Assembly (NCBI GenBank): GCA_964536835.1
Contig: CAZIAZ010000019.1
Coordinates: forward strand, 1 to 48,306
DNA: 48,306 bases
From: DAONFI01 sp035403485
Lineage (GTDB): Bacteria > Planctomycetota > Phycisphaerae > SM23-33
Direction: 5' to 3'
Position numbers and translations under genes: made by a program. The notes beneath the pieces were generated by a model. The model was not told the origin of the DNA, did no database searches, and saw only the letters and a program-made list of their open reading frames with translations. Numbering within the stretch: position 1 is the stretch's first letter; each line of letters begins with the position of its first letter. Below, one piece after another: positions 26,000 to 33,881 of this stretch.

Positions 26000-26181
26000 T
26001 TTACCTTTTAAATCCAAAAATCGAACATTACTCATTCAAAGTTAACAAAAATCAAAAACAAGTTACAAGCAAGTTTCAGTTTCCAAGAATCAGGAGAATT
26101 ACGGCTACTGTTCTTGAAATTTATTTTAAAAAATTGTTGCTTGTAAATTGAATGTCTTGCTACTTGAAACTTTTTCTTTTG

Positions 26182-27003
26182 CTACGCCAGCATGGACTTT
26201 ATGCCCCACACCAACTCTATGATGGTGTTAAGTGTCATGCCGAGCAACAGGTCGATAGCCAGCAAAGCCATACAGCTTACGACGAAACTCTCCGTACATG
26301 CTCTGCCCACGCCAGCCGCGCCCGGTTTGCAGTTAAAACCCTTGTAACAGCATATCAGCGACATTGCCGCGCCGAAGAACAGGCACTTTATAGGGCCGTA
26401 AAAGATGTCGTACACGCCGACCATCCTCGACGCCAGCTCCCAGAACGCTCCGCCGTCCACGCCATATAAACCGATGCTTATGAAATATCCGCCGAGTATG
26501 CCCATAAAGCTGGCATAAAACGCCAATACCGGAATCAGCAGAAGACACGCCAGAAATCTCGGCGTAACCAGCACCGCCAACGGGTCCATACCCATAGCTC
26601 TCAGGGCATCAATCTGCTGCGTTACCCGCATAGTGCCCAATTCCGCGGTCAGTCCGCCGCCGACCCGGCCAGCCAGCATTACGCCGGCGAGCACCGGCCC
26701 AAGTTCACGCAAAACCGACAGATTCACGACCGAACCCATCTGTTCGACCATGCCGGCGGCTTTGAACTGCGGGACGGTCTGAACCGCCAGCACCGCTCCA
26801 ACGAACAGGCCGGTAACCATCACCACCACCACGCTGCGCGTGCCGACGAAATAAAACTGTTCCAGCAATTCAGCCCTGTAGCGTTTCTCGAACAGCACGG
26901 CGAAACTCCACCGCATCGTGTGCCCGCAGAATGTGCAGAAATCGCCGAACTCCGCCAGGAGCATGCTGACGATTGCGCCAAGTTTTGCGACTGTTGCAAT
27001 CAT
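26182..27003 (-). CDS. mlaE: Mla-type ABC transporter permease (MlaE-like)
   Basis: 273 residues with about five membrane helices and the MlaE family core: GLFVGAVLAVQTVPQFKAAG, LRELGPVLAGVMLAGRVGGGLTAELGTMRVTQQIDALRAMGMDP and CYKGFNCKPGAAGVGRACTESFV. It is the membrane subunit that couples the MlaF ATPase to phospholipid transfer via the MCE protein. Its stop is followed by an A/T-rich gap. Its ATG directly follows the lepA stop codon (TAAATG), so translation is coupled. The other Mla subunits are about 7 kb away on the opposite strand. Confidence 0.93.
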   Translation of the reverse strand: MIATVAKLGAIVSMLLAEFGDFCTFCGHTMRWSFAVLFEKRYRAELLEQFYFVGTRSVVVVMVTGLFVGAVLAVQTVPQFKAAGMVEQMGSVVNLSVLRELGPVLAGVMLAGRVGGGLTAELGTMRVTQQIDALRAMGMDPLAVLVTPRFLACLLLIPVLAFYASFMGILGGYFISIGLYGVDGGAFWELASRMVGVYDIFYGPIKCLFFGAAMSLICCYKGFNCKPGAAGVGRACTESFVVSCMALLAIDLLLGMTLNTIIELVWGIKSMLA

Positions 27004-28800
27004 TTATTCTCCAGTATCAAGGACAGCCATGAATGCTTCCTGAGGTATTTCAACGTTGCCTATCATTTTCATGCGTTTTTTGCCGGCTTTCTGTTTTTCG
27101 AGGAGTTTTCGCTTGCGGCTGACATCGCCGCCGTAGCATTTGGCGGTAACGTTTTTCCGCAGCGCCTTTATCGTTTCCCTCGCAATAATTCTGGTGCCGA
27201 TTGCCGCCTGCAGCGGAATTTCAAACAGATGACGCGATATCTCGCTTCGCAACTGCTGTATGATGTTCCTGCCGCGGCGGTCAGCCTTCGAACGGTGAAC
27301 TATGATACTCAACGGATCCACCCGCTGATTGTTCACAAGTATGTCCAGTTTTACGAGGTCGTCTGGATAATATCCTATAATCTCGAAATCCATCGTTCCA
27401 TAACCGCGGGTGGCACTCTTGAGCTTGTCGTAAAAATCATAAATAATCTCAGCCAGCGGAAATTCATAAATCAAAATCACGCGATCGCTGGAAAGATATT
27501 CGGTTTTTTTGTAAGTGCCGCGGCGTTCTTCGGCAAGCTGCATGACATTGCCGATTGAATCTTCAGGCACAATAAGTTCCGCGTGAATGTACGGCTCGCG
27601 AATTTCCTGGATATAGTTTACGTCCGGCATATCGCCGGCGGAATCGACTTCTATAACCTCGCCCTTTGTGGTAAGGACTTCATACGGCACAGTCGGCGCG
27701 GTCTGAACGACTTCAATGTCGAATTCGCGTTCAAGCCGCTCCTGCACGATTTCCATGTGCAGCATTCCCAGGAATCCGCATCGGAAGCCGAACCCAAGCG
27801 CATCGCCGCTGATAGCCTGAAACGTAAGCGCCGAATCATTAAGCTGTAATTTTTCCAGCGCATCGCGCATGACTGGAAACTGCGTGTTCGGGCCGGGATA
27901 AAAATCGCAGTAGACCATCTGCTTGGGCGGCTGATAGCCGGGGAGGGGCTTTTCTGCCGGGTCTGCAGCCTGCGTAATGGTATCGCCGACATGTATCGCC
28001 TGCACACTGCGGATATTGCCCACGAGGTAACCGACTTCGCCGGCAGACATCTGTTTCACGAGTTTGGGCTTGGGCGTAAGTTTGCCCAGTTCGGTTACGA
28101 TGTATTCTTCCTTCGTGCCCATCATCTTTATCGTATCGCCCACGCTCAATGTGCCGTCGAACACCCGCACGAAAACAACTACGCCGCGATATTCGTCATA
28201 CTGGCTGTCGAAAATCAACGCGCGGGTTTTGGAACTGGGGTCACCCTGCGGGGCAGGCAGCCGTTCAACTATGCCGCGAAGCATGTCATCCGTGCCGGCA
28301 CCCGTCTTGGCGGATGTGAATATGCACTCCTCGGCTGGAAACGCGATAAGGTTTTCGACTTCCATCGCCACGTCTTCTGGCCTGGCAGCCGGCAGATCTA
28401 TCTTGTTGATAACCGGCAGAAGCGCAAGATTGCACCGCTCGGCAAGATGGGCGTTGGCAACGGTCTGAGCCTCCACTCCCTGAGCCGCATCCACCACGAG
28501 CAAACCGCCCTCGCAGGCTGCCAGAGAACGACTGACTTCGTAATGGAAATCGACGTGGCCAGGCGTATCAATCATGTTGAGCATGTATTTCCTGCCGTTC
28601 AGCTCATACTCCATCGTGACGGCTGACGCCTTTATGGTAATGCCGCGTTCACGCTCTATGTCCATGGAATCGAGCATCTGCTCGTGAAATTCCCGGCTGG
28701 TAATGTTTCCGCACCGCAACATCATACGGTCGGCAAGCGAACTTTTGCCGTGGTCGATGTGGGCGATAATACTGAAGTTGCGTATGTACTGCTTATCCAT
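27004..28800 (-). CDS. lepA: elongation factor 4 (LepA), ribosome back-translocase
   Basis: 598 residues, canonical length. GTPase motifs: G1 AHIDHGKSSLADRM, switch ERGITIKAS, G3 DTPGHVDF, G4 NKIDLP and G5 SAKTG. Domains II, III and V follow, and the LepA-specific C-terminus contains CYGGDVSRKRKLLEKQKAGKKRMK. It binds the ribosome and remodels stalled or back-ratcheted complexes. It is the first gene of a two-gene unit with mlaE. A family 5 repeat lies just upstream of its start. Confidence 0.98.
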   Translation of the reverse strand: MDKQYIRNFSIIAHIDHGKSSLADRMMLRCGNITSREFHEQMLDSMDIERERGITIKASAVTMEYELNGRKYMLNMIDTPGHVDFHYEVSRSLAACEGGLLVVDAAQGVEAQTVANAHLAERCNLALLPVINKIDLPAARPEDVAMEVENLIAFPAEECIFTSAKTGAGTDDMLRGIVERLPAPQGDPSSKTRALIFDSQYDEYRGVVVFVRVFDGTLSVGDTIKMMGTKEEYIVTELGKLTPKPKLVKQMSAGEVGYLVGNIRSVQAIHVGDTITQAADPAEKPLPGYQPPKQMVYCDFYPGPNTQFPVMRDALEKLQLNDSALTFQAISGDALGFGFRCGFLGMLHMEIVQERLEREFDIEVVQTAPTVPYEVLTTKGEVIEVDSAGDMPDVNYIQEIREPYIHAELIVPEDSIGNVMQLAEERRGTYKKTEYLSSDRVILIYEFPLAEIIYDFYDKLKSATRGYGTMDFEIIGYYPDDLVKLDILVNNQRVDPLSIIVHRSKADRRGRNIIQQLRSEISRHLFEIPLQAAIGTRIIARETIKALRKNVTAKCYGGDVSRKRKLLEKQKAGKKRMKMIGNVEIPQEAFMAVLDTGE

Positions 28801-28809
28801 ATTTTTTTA

Positions 28810-28897
28810 ATATATCCTTCGTAATTCTACGGTTCTTAGAATGTCTGCCGAAAGAATATTTTTTTAAAGAACAGCTATAAACCGCAGATAAAATAAC
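28810..28897 (+). repeat. short dispersed repeat, family 5, copy 1
   Basis: ATATCCTTCGTAATTCTACGGTT..TTA starts the unit, and its imperfect inverse TATAAACCGCAGATAAAATAACC ends it, about 88 bp in all. A second copy is at 36109-36192 in the same direction. The gap 28801-29042 contains no gene that I can see. Confidence 0.75.
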
Positions 28898-29042
28898 CAT
28901 GTGAAAGCAAACTGACAAAATCGCCGAATACACTCTCTCCACATCATTAGCCGAAAACCGGATTGAACAGACCCGCCCGACTGACATGGTGCGGCTGCAT
29001 ATTTTCTCGACAGATATAACCGCCGTGCGACAGATATATCCG

Positions 29043-30332
29043 TCAATCCTGCGGCTCGATAGCCTCCAGAACGTGCGTGTCGATATACTGCCTGGTAAAG
29101 CGGTCAGCCTTTTCCGAACGATATTTCCTTATCTCCGGCAGTGCCGACTTAGCCGCCGGCCCCAGTGCTTCAATCGCACGCAACGCACCCATCGGGGCGA
29201 ATTCCAGATTGTTAACCGCAACCGTCAACAGCCGCTGTTGTATGCTCGGCGGCGTCTGGTCGTGCACGAGATAACTCAGCGTCGTGAGAATGCTGTCGGT
29301 GCGCATGGGGCCCGGCTTGGGCCGTCGTGATTCCAGCGCCTCCAGCAGCATGCCGGCGGAAAGTTGTGCCTCTTCTGAATGGGCAATGAGCGACTCCGAC
29401 GCCATTTTCTGCGCCGGCACTGATCTGCTTTCCAGAAGGATGTTGACCATTATAGGGATGATTTTTTTCGGCTCATAGCTCAGGGCGTAACTGAAAACGC
29501 TGGCGGCGGCGGCTTTCATTTCGTCGCGGGGGTCGCCAAGCTGCTTGAGCACTTCCTGGCCGACTTGCGGGTCGCTGCGCATCTTGTTGGCAAGAAAAGT
29601 TGCCGCCGTCACACGGACGAGCGGATCCCAGTGGCTGAGGTCTTTTATGGCTTCGCCGACGGTTTCGATTTTCGGATTCGGCTGCATCGTCAGCCAGCCG
29701 TTGATGGACGGCCCAAGCACCTCGTCAACGCGAGGATACGAACTGAACGCGCGCATCGCCGAGACGAGCTGCTGCATTTCCGGCACGGCGTCCTGCTTCC
29801 ACGCATAGCGGCTGAGTGCGGACTGGATGGCGTGGCTTAACAGCCGCTGTTCGCCATAACCCACCTCCCCGACGCGAGACAGCCGTTCAAGCCGCTGGGC
29901 CAGAATCGCCACGAGCTGACGGCGGAATTTGTCGTTCAGGTGCATTTCGTATTCCGGCTGAAGCAGCGAATAGTACGTACGAATCAGGATACGTTCCGGC
30001 CAGCTGCGGTCGGGGTTTTCCAGAATTTTCTGCAAGTCTTCAATCGGCAAACCATTGGGGCCGAAAAGCTCCAGCGCGGCTGCGTTTATGGACGGGTCGG
30101 CAGTACGGCTCATGAGCGCAGTGGCGACGGCTACTTTTCTGTCGGGCGTCAATGAATCTATCAGCGAAATCAACTGATTCCTGCTTTTCATGAACTCCGT
30201 GGAATTGACGTCTGAACGACGCATCGACAGCCACAGCCGCGATGCTTCGGAAACGGAATCCGTTTCCGCCGGCAGCATCGAAACACCCATGCAAATAACC
30301 ATAAAAATAATATATGGCTTTTTATTGCGCAT
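29043..30332 (-). CDS. secreted HEAT-repeat-like protein, function unknown
   Basis: About 429 residues from the ATG at 30332, chosen because GAAGGAG lies 8-9 bases upstream and it opens a signal peptide (MRNKKPYIIFMVICMGVSMLPAE). The mature part is helical with repeated HEAT-like units, for example VRVTAATFLANKMRSDPQVGQEVLKQLGDPRDEMKAAAASVF and GALRAIEALGPAAKSALPEIRKYRSE. HEAT-repeat proteins act as binding scaffolds. No enzyme motif is seen. Such exported HEAT proteins are common in planctomycetes. It is monocistronic by its surroundings. Confidence 0.75.
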   Translation of the reverse strand: MRNKKPYIIFMVICMGVSMLPAETDSVSEASRLWLSMRRSDVNSTEFMKSRNQLISLIDSLTPDRKVAVATALMSRTADPSINAAALELFGPNGLPIEDLQKILENPDRSWPERILIRTYYSLLQPEYEMHLNDKFRRQLVAILAQRLERLSRVGEVGYGEQRLLSHAIQSALSRYAWKQDAVPEMQQLVSAMRAFSSYPRVDEVLGPSINGWLTMQPNPKIETVGEAIKDLSHWDPLVRVTAATFLANKMRSDPQVGQEVLKQLGDPRDEMKAAAASVFSYALSYEPKKIIPIMVNILLESRSVPAQKMASESLIAHSEEAQLSAGMLLEALESRRPKPGPMRTDSILTTLSYLVHDQTPPSIQQRLLTVAVNNLEFAPMGALRAIEALGPAAKSALPEIRKYRSEKADRFTRQYIDTHVLEAIEPQD

Positions 30333-30494
30333 ATGAATAACTCCTTCAATAATATTAACCAAACGGCTCTGACCCGACAGGATACCTTTAAATGCTATAA
30401 ATATCAAATGTCATTTACTGAAAACCGCTCATGTTTTCCGACGGCTGCCTGCCCGACAAAAATCCGGAAAATATCGGAATTTGTCAAATCCCTG

Positions 30495-30523
30495 TTGACA
30501 ATTACTGTCGAATGTGTAAAAAT
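30495..30523 (+). promoter_or_regulatory. possible promoter of the cold-shock leader
   Basis: TTGACA at 30495-30500 is followed after 16-17 bases by TAAAAA/AAAAAT. The -35 box is perfect and the -10 is weak. If used, it gives a leader of nearly 290 bases before the cold-shock gene. Confidence 0.4.
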
Positions 30524-30542
30524 CATATGCTGAGAGGAATAT

Positions 30543-30638
30543 ATGAAAACTTTTATTGAAGGCATCAATACGTGTCGGAGGTTTTCGTTGCTGGACGGAG
30601 TATGGATTCGTCGAAAGATTGTATTCCCGAATTTTTAG
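30543..30638 (+). CDS. possible 31-residue leader peptide upstream of the cold-shock gene
   Basis: The ATG at 30543 follows AGAGGA at 6 bases and encodes a basic 31-residue peptide (MKTFIEGINTCRRFSLLDGV, ending IVFPNF). It lies just after the candidate promoter and before a large hairpin. There is no family match by eye; it may be chance. Confidence 0.25.
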   Translation: MKTFIEGINTCRRFSLLDGVWIRRKIVFPNF

Positions 30639-30680
30639 AACTTTTTGAAACTGTTTCAAGACCTGTTTTATATCGGGAAT
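30623..30680 (+). promoter_or_regulatory. nested stem-loop in the leader of the cold-shock gene
   Basis: The outer arms ATTCCCGA (30623-30630) and TCGGGAAT (30673-30680) enclose an inner perfect palindrome TTGAAACTGTTTCAA (30645-30659). Long structured 5' leaders act as temperature switches in known cspA genes. The inner palindrome could instead be an operator. No T run follows, so it is not a terminator. Confidence 0.4.
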
Positions 30681-30815
30681 CATTTTATCATTTTATTTTG
30701 CTATTTTCCCGTAGTGTAATGCAAACCCATGTAAGCGTTAATTTCGCGTGTCAGGGTTTGACGAGGTATGTATGTTGCATAAGCCGTATGTCAGCGGACA
30801 AGCAAAGGAGAAGTT

Positions 30816-31016
30816 ATGGCTACCGGAACTGTGAAATGGTTCAACAATTCCAAGGGATGGGGTTTTATCACGACCGAAGAAGGATCTGAGGCCTTCGTAC
30901 ATTACAGCGATATTGAAACCGACGGTTTCAAGGCGTTGTACGTCGGCGACAAGGTCGAATTCGAAATGACAGAAGGCCCCAAAGGTGCGAAAGCTGTTTC
31001 CGTCAAAAAAGTCTGA
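30816..31016 (+). CDS. cold-shock protein (CspA family RNA chaperone)
   Basis: 66 residues, a single cold-shock domain. It starts MATGTVKWFNNSKGWGFIT (RNP1 region KGWGFI), with RNP2-like EAFVHYSDI. It binds single-stranded RNA and DNA and prevents RNA folding. A strong ribosome site AAAGGAG lies 5 bases before the ATG. The leader from 30333 on is A/T-rich and structured. No clear terminator follows directly; a weak hairpin GGAAGG/CCTTCC is at 31065-31083. Confidence 0.97.
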   Translation: MATGTVKWFNNSKGWGFITTEEGSEAFVHYSDIETDGFKALYVGDKVEFEMTEGPKGAKAVSVKKV

Positions 31017-31091
31017 CGGTATATGCAATTTTTGCAACAACTCGAACACATAACAACGCAAGCAGGAAGGACAACAGCCTTCCATTAGGGC

Positions 31092-31241
31092 ATTGAAAGA
31101 TTGAGAGTTCATATTTTTGCGCCAGTGGGTTTGTTCGTGGCAAGGAAGGAAAATGAGGCATACTTGGCAGTATTCTGAAGTTTTTCTGACGCAGCCACGG
31201 ACAAAGCAAACCAGCAAAAAAGGAACTCTCAAGATTGAACT
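31092..31241 (+). repeat. MITE-like element, family 4, sharing its core with family 1
   Basis: The ends are TTGAGAGTTC and GAACTCTCAA, and pairing continues inward (TTTTTGC..CCAGTGGGTTTG with CAAACCAGCAAAAAA). The core GGCAAGGAAGGAAAATG .. GTTTTTCTGACGCAGCC is the same as in family 1 (GGCAAGGAAGAAAAATG .. TTTTTCTGACGCCGCC). Together with 31310-31380 it fills the gap 31017-31394, where I see no gene. Confidence 0.7.
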
Positions 31242-31309
31242 GCTCTAAGCCGGCCTGTAGCAAAATAACCGGCAGAAAGACTGGTGATGCCCAATACCCG
31301 CTGGAGTTG

Positions 31310-31336
31310 TTCTCAAAATGAAAATAATTTTGAGAA
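31310..31336. repeat. perfect inverted repeat (hairpin) after the transglutaminase gene
   Basis: TTCTCAAAAT and ATTTTGAGAA are perfect 10-base arms around a 7-base loop. It lies downstream of the minus-strand transglutaminase gene, but no T run follows on that strand, so a terminator role is doubtful. Confidence 0.5.
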
Positions 31337-31354
31337 TGGTTTCCGGGTAAGAAG

Positions 31355-31380
31355 TGTCATACTGAGCGCAGCGAGGCGCG
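31355..31380. repeat. fragment of a widespread TGTCAT-CTGAGCG-type extragenic repeat
   Basis: TGTCATACTGAGCGCAGCGA resembles a short extragenic repeat (GTCATNCTGAGCGNAGCGAAG) seen scattered in many bacterial genomes. It is the only copy in this window. Confidence 0.4.
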
Positions 31381-31394
31381 TGGTTTGACGTGTT

Positions 31395-32858
31395 TTATTT
31401 CTGCACATCGACTTTACCGATTTTAAAATAGCCCAACAGATTGACAAGTGCAAAGAACTGCGCAGGGCCGTCGCTATCGTCGCCATCAGAAAGAATTATA
31501 TGGCCTGCCTGACTGGTCGGCACTGCCGCGTCCAGCGGCACCCATTCATCTCCTACATATGCCAGAACCCACGCATGGCCCATAAACACATCCTTATAAT
31601 TCAGCCATCCATGAACGTAAACAATCCCAAACACCACCCTGGCTGGAATTCCAGCCGCCCTGCACAAGGCAGCCGTCAGAACGGCATGTTCCGTACAATC
31701 GCCCGTTCTGCTGCGGGCCACTTCCATAGCAGAGGCAAAACCGACGGACAGGTCTTTGTGCGTTATATAACCTCTAACAAAATTTCTGATTCTCACGGCA
31801 GCAGTCGCTGCATTTTTTGCATCCCCCACGGCCTGGTCAGCCAGTTTTCTGATTTCAGGCGAGTCGGACTGAACATACTCGGACGGTTTTAGAGCCTTTA
31901 TAGCCGCCCGATTCTGACCCTTGTACGGAATTTCAGCCGATGCTGACATTTCAACGGCAGTAACGGTGACTTCATACAACTTGCCTTTTTTCTTGACAGT
32001 CTGATTGGCTATCTGCGGGAATTTCAGTGTCATGTTCTGTAGCGGCTGAATTAAATAGATGGCTTTTACGGCATTGTCGGGAATATCGACCGGCGATGGA
32101 ATGGACAGTTTTTTGAGGAAGTCGACCTCGCGGTTGCATGGACTCAGCGCAAAACTGCGGTCACAGGCGACCATGGTCATATCCATTCCCATCATGCCCG
32201 TAACTGTCTTCATCGCATTGCACTCATCATCGACATAGAGAGTAGTGCCTATGACAGAACTGCCGAAAATCATCATCTGCGTTATTTTGTGCAGCTTTGT
32301 TGTCCGGTCGGTCAGACGGACGTTCTGCAATTCTCCGACCGTAATGCTGGCTTTCCTGGCTGTGCATGAATCAGCATCGAATTCAAGAACGTCGTATTTA
32401 GTTCCAGGCGCAAGGCCCTTTTTCATCGCAATCAGTCTCGCGCCCTCGCTCATCACAGAACCGGCAGGCCATGTAACGATTTTCATTTTTTTACTATCGC
32501 CGCCGGATTTAACGGTCATCTTCAATTTGCCGTCCGGCTGAATCTCGCCGCAAATTTCGCTGCGAGTTCCGGAATATTCTTTCACGGTACGAAAAGACAG
32601 CGGCTTGCCGTCAGCCGTTTCAACTTCGCGTATCGAAACTTTCGCAGTAATTCTGAATTTGTCACGTTGAGCGGATATCTTGAGCAGTGAGGCTGTTATT
32701 ACCCTGCCGCCCTCGACGGTTCTTGTCGTACGGATGTATCCTATTTTAGCCGGCCCGACAAAAACCGCATAATACTGCTTTTCAATATCCAACGGCTGAC
32801 CATAAAGGCTGACGGCTGACAGTAAAAGGAAAACGCAGCATGGAAGTCCCATCTTCAT
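31395..32858 (-). CDS. secreted transglutaminase-like cysteine protease-fold protein
   Basis: 487 residues with a signal peptide (MKMGLPCCVFLLLSAVSLYG). The N-terminal two thirds is beta-rich and unassigned. The transglutaminase-core domain occupies about 340-450 with the full triad: Cys388 in RTGDCTEHAVLTAALCRAAG, His428 in FMGHAWVLAY and Asp443 in WVPLDAAVP. Bacterial members act as peptidases or amidases outside the cytoplasm rather than as cross-linkers; the substrate is unknown. It stands alone on the minus strand, 35 bases downstream of folD, so it may be cotranscribed with it. Confidence 0.85.
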   Translation of the reverse strand: MKMGLPCCVFLLLSAVSLYGQPLDIEKQYYAVFVGPAKIGYIRTTRTVEGGRVITASLLKISAQRDKFRITAKVSIREVETADGKPLSFRTVKEYSGTRSEICGEIQPDGKLKMTVKSGGDSKKMKIVTWPAGSVMSEGARLIAMKKGLAPGTKYDVLEFDADSCTARKASITVGELQNVRLTDRTTKLHKITQMMIFGSSVIGTTLYVDDECNAMKTVTGMMGMDMTMVACDRSFALSPCNREVDFLKKLSIPSPVDIPDNAVKAIYLIQPLQNMTLKFPQIANQTVKKKGKLYEVTVTAVEMSASAEIPYKGQNRAAIKALKPSEYVQSDSPEIRKLADQAVGDAKNAATAAVRIRNFVRGYITHKDLSVGFASAMEVARSRTGDCTEHAVLTAALCRAAGIPARVVFGIVYVHGWLNYKDVFMGHAWVLAYVGDEWVPLDAAVPTSQAGHIILSDGDDSDGPAQFFALVNLLGYFKIGKVDVQK

Positions 32859-32892
32859 TATTAATCCTCAAACAGTTGTCCGACAGCTACAT

Positions 32893-33876
32893 CTATGCAT
32901 TCATGTTGTTTTCCGCACATGCAAGGGTGTTTCGCAAAAGTATGGCAACGGTCACAGGGCCTACTCCGCCAGGGACGGGCGTTATTTTCGACACTTTCCG
33001 CAATGCGCTTTCAAAATCAACGTCGCCGACGGTATGCATGTCCAATTTGCCGTCAGCCGTCTTGCGCGGCTGGCCACTCATATCGAAACCCGCCGGCACA
33101 CGGTTGGTAGCCACGTCTATGACAATCGCGCCGTCCTTGAGCATATCGCCGCAGACGAGCGGGTTTAAATCCGGCGCCGGCGCAACACAGCCGCCGTTTT
33201 TATAATTCCGCCAGCGAATCTGGGAAACGCCTGCCGCCGTTATGACGATATCGGCATTGAGTGTGTGAGCAGAAAGGTCACGCGTACGGGAGCTGCAAAT
33301 CGTAAGCGTCGGCATTTTCCCATGCCGCTGCAACATCAGCATAGCAAGCGGCTTGCCGACGATTTCACTCGCCCCGATTAGCACCACTTCCTTGCCGGCT
33401 AACGGCTCGCAGAACCGATGAAGTATTTCCATTACCGCCATCGGCGTACACGGGGCAATGAGATTGCAGCCGAAGAAAATACGGCCCATCGTGTCATATG
33501 CAACGCCCTCAACATCCTTGCGTGAACTTATCGCAGCCTGCGCCACCGACGCGTCGAAATGCGGCGGCAGCGGCATCTGGAGAATAATGCCGTCCACCGC
33601 AGAATCGTCGTTCAGCGACCCGATTTCAAGCAGTAGTTTCGCGTCGTCAACGTCAGCCGGCACGATTCGCAGGTCGTAATCCATTTCGCATTCGGCTGCG
33701 TTTTTAGCCTGCATATTCGTATAAACCTGGCTGGCGGAACACTCGCCGACCTGTATAGCCGCCAGCTTGGGCGGCCGACCGTGAGCAGCCCTGAATTCAA
33801 CAGCCGCCGCACGAACCGCATCCTTTATTTCACGGGCTATCGCCCTGCCGTCGATAATCTTTTCATCAGCCATCAA
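32893..33876 (-). CDS. folD: FolD-type methylenetetrahydrofolate dehydrogenase, probably lacking cyclohydrolase activity
   Basis: 327 residues. FolD normally oxidises 5,10-methylene-THF to methenyl-THF and hydrolyses that to 10-formyl-THF. The fold is clear: LQMPLPPH, SRKDVEG, APCTPMAVMEIL, the Rossmann motif VVLIGASEIVGKPLAMLM and the end PGGVGPVTVAILLRNT. Two key positions differ. The Y-x-x-x-K-x-K motif reads Y52-TNM-Q56-A-K58, so the lysine needed for the cyclohydrolase step is Gln (codon CAG, 33709-33711). The G-R-S of the cofactor site is GAS (Ala169), hinting at NAD rather than NADP. It probably forms an operon with the DUF2520 gene upstream (5-base gap). Confidence 0.9.
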   Translation of the reverse strand: MMADEKIIDGRAIAREIKDAVRAAAVEFRAAHGRPPKLAAIQVGECSASQVYTNMQAKNAAECEMDYDLRIVPADVDDAKLLLEIGSLNDDSAVDGIILQMPLPPHFDASVAQAAISSRKDVEGVAYDTMGRIFFGCNLIAPCTPMAVMEILHRFCEPLAGKEVVLIGASEIVGKPLAMLMLQRHGKMPTLTICSSRTRDLSAHTLNADIVITAAGVSQIRWRNYKNGGCVAPAPDLNPLVCGDMLKDGAIVIDVATNRVPAGFDMSGQPRKTADGKLDMHTVGDVDFESALRKVSKITPVPGGVGPVTVAILLRNTLACAENNMNA

Positions 33877-33881
33877 ATTTC

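Noticed and set aside
26041..26160. Inverted repeat ACAAGCAA/TTGCTTGT between the DUF962 and mlaE genes as a terminator
   Set aside because: The arms are short and 70 bases apart, with no T run; it may be a decayed repeat but cannot be assigned.
30640..30666. Possible further copy of the IS5-like end (GAAACTGTTTCAAGACCTG)
   Set aside because: The similarity to GAAGCTGTTTCAAAACCTG is real but short; the segment is better explained as the inner palindrome of the cold-shock leader, with no flanking family 3 sequence.
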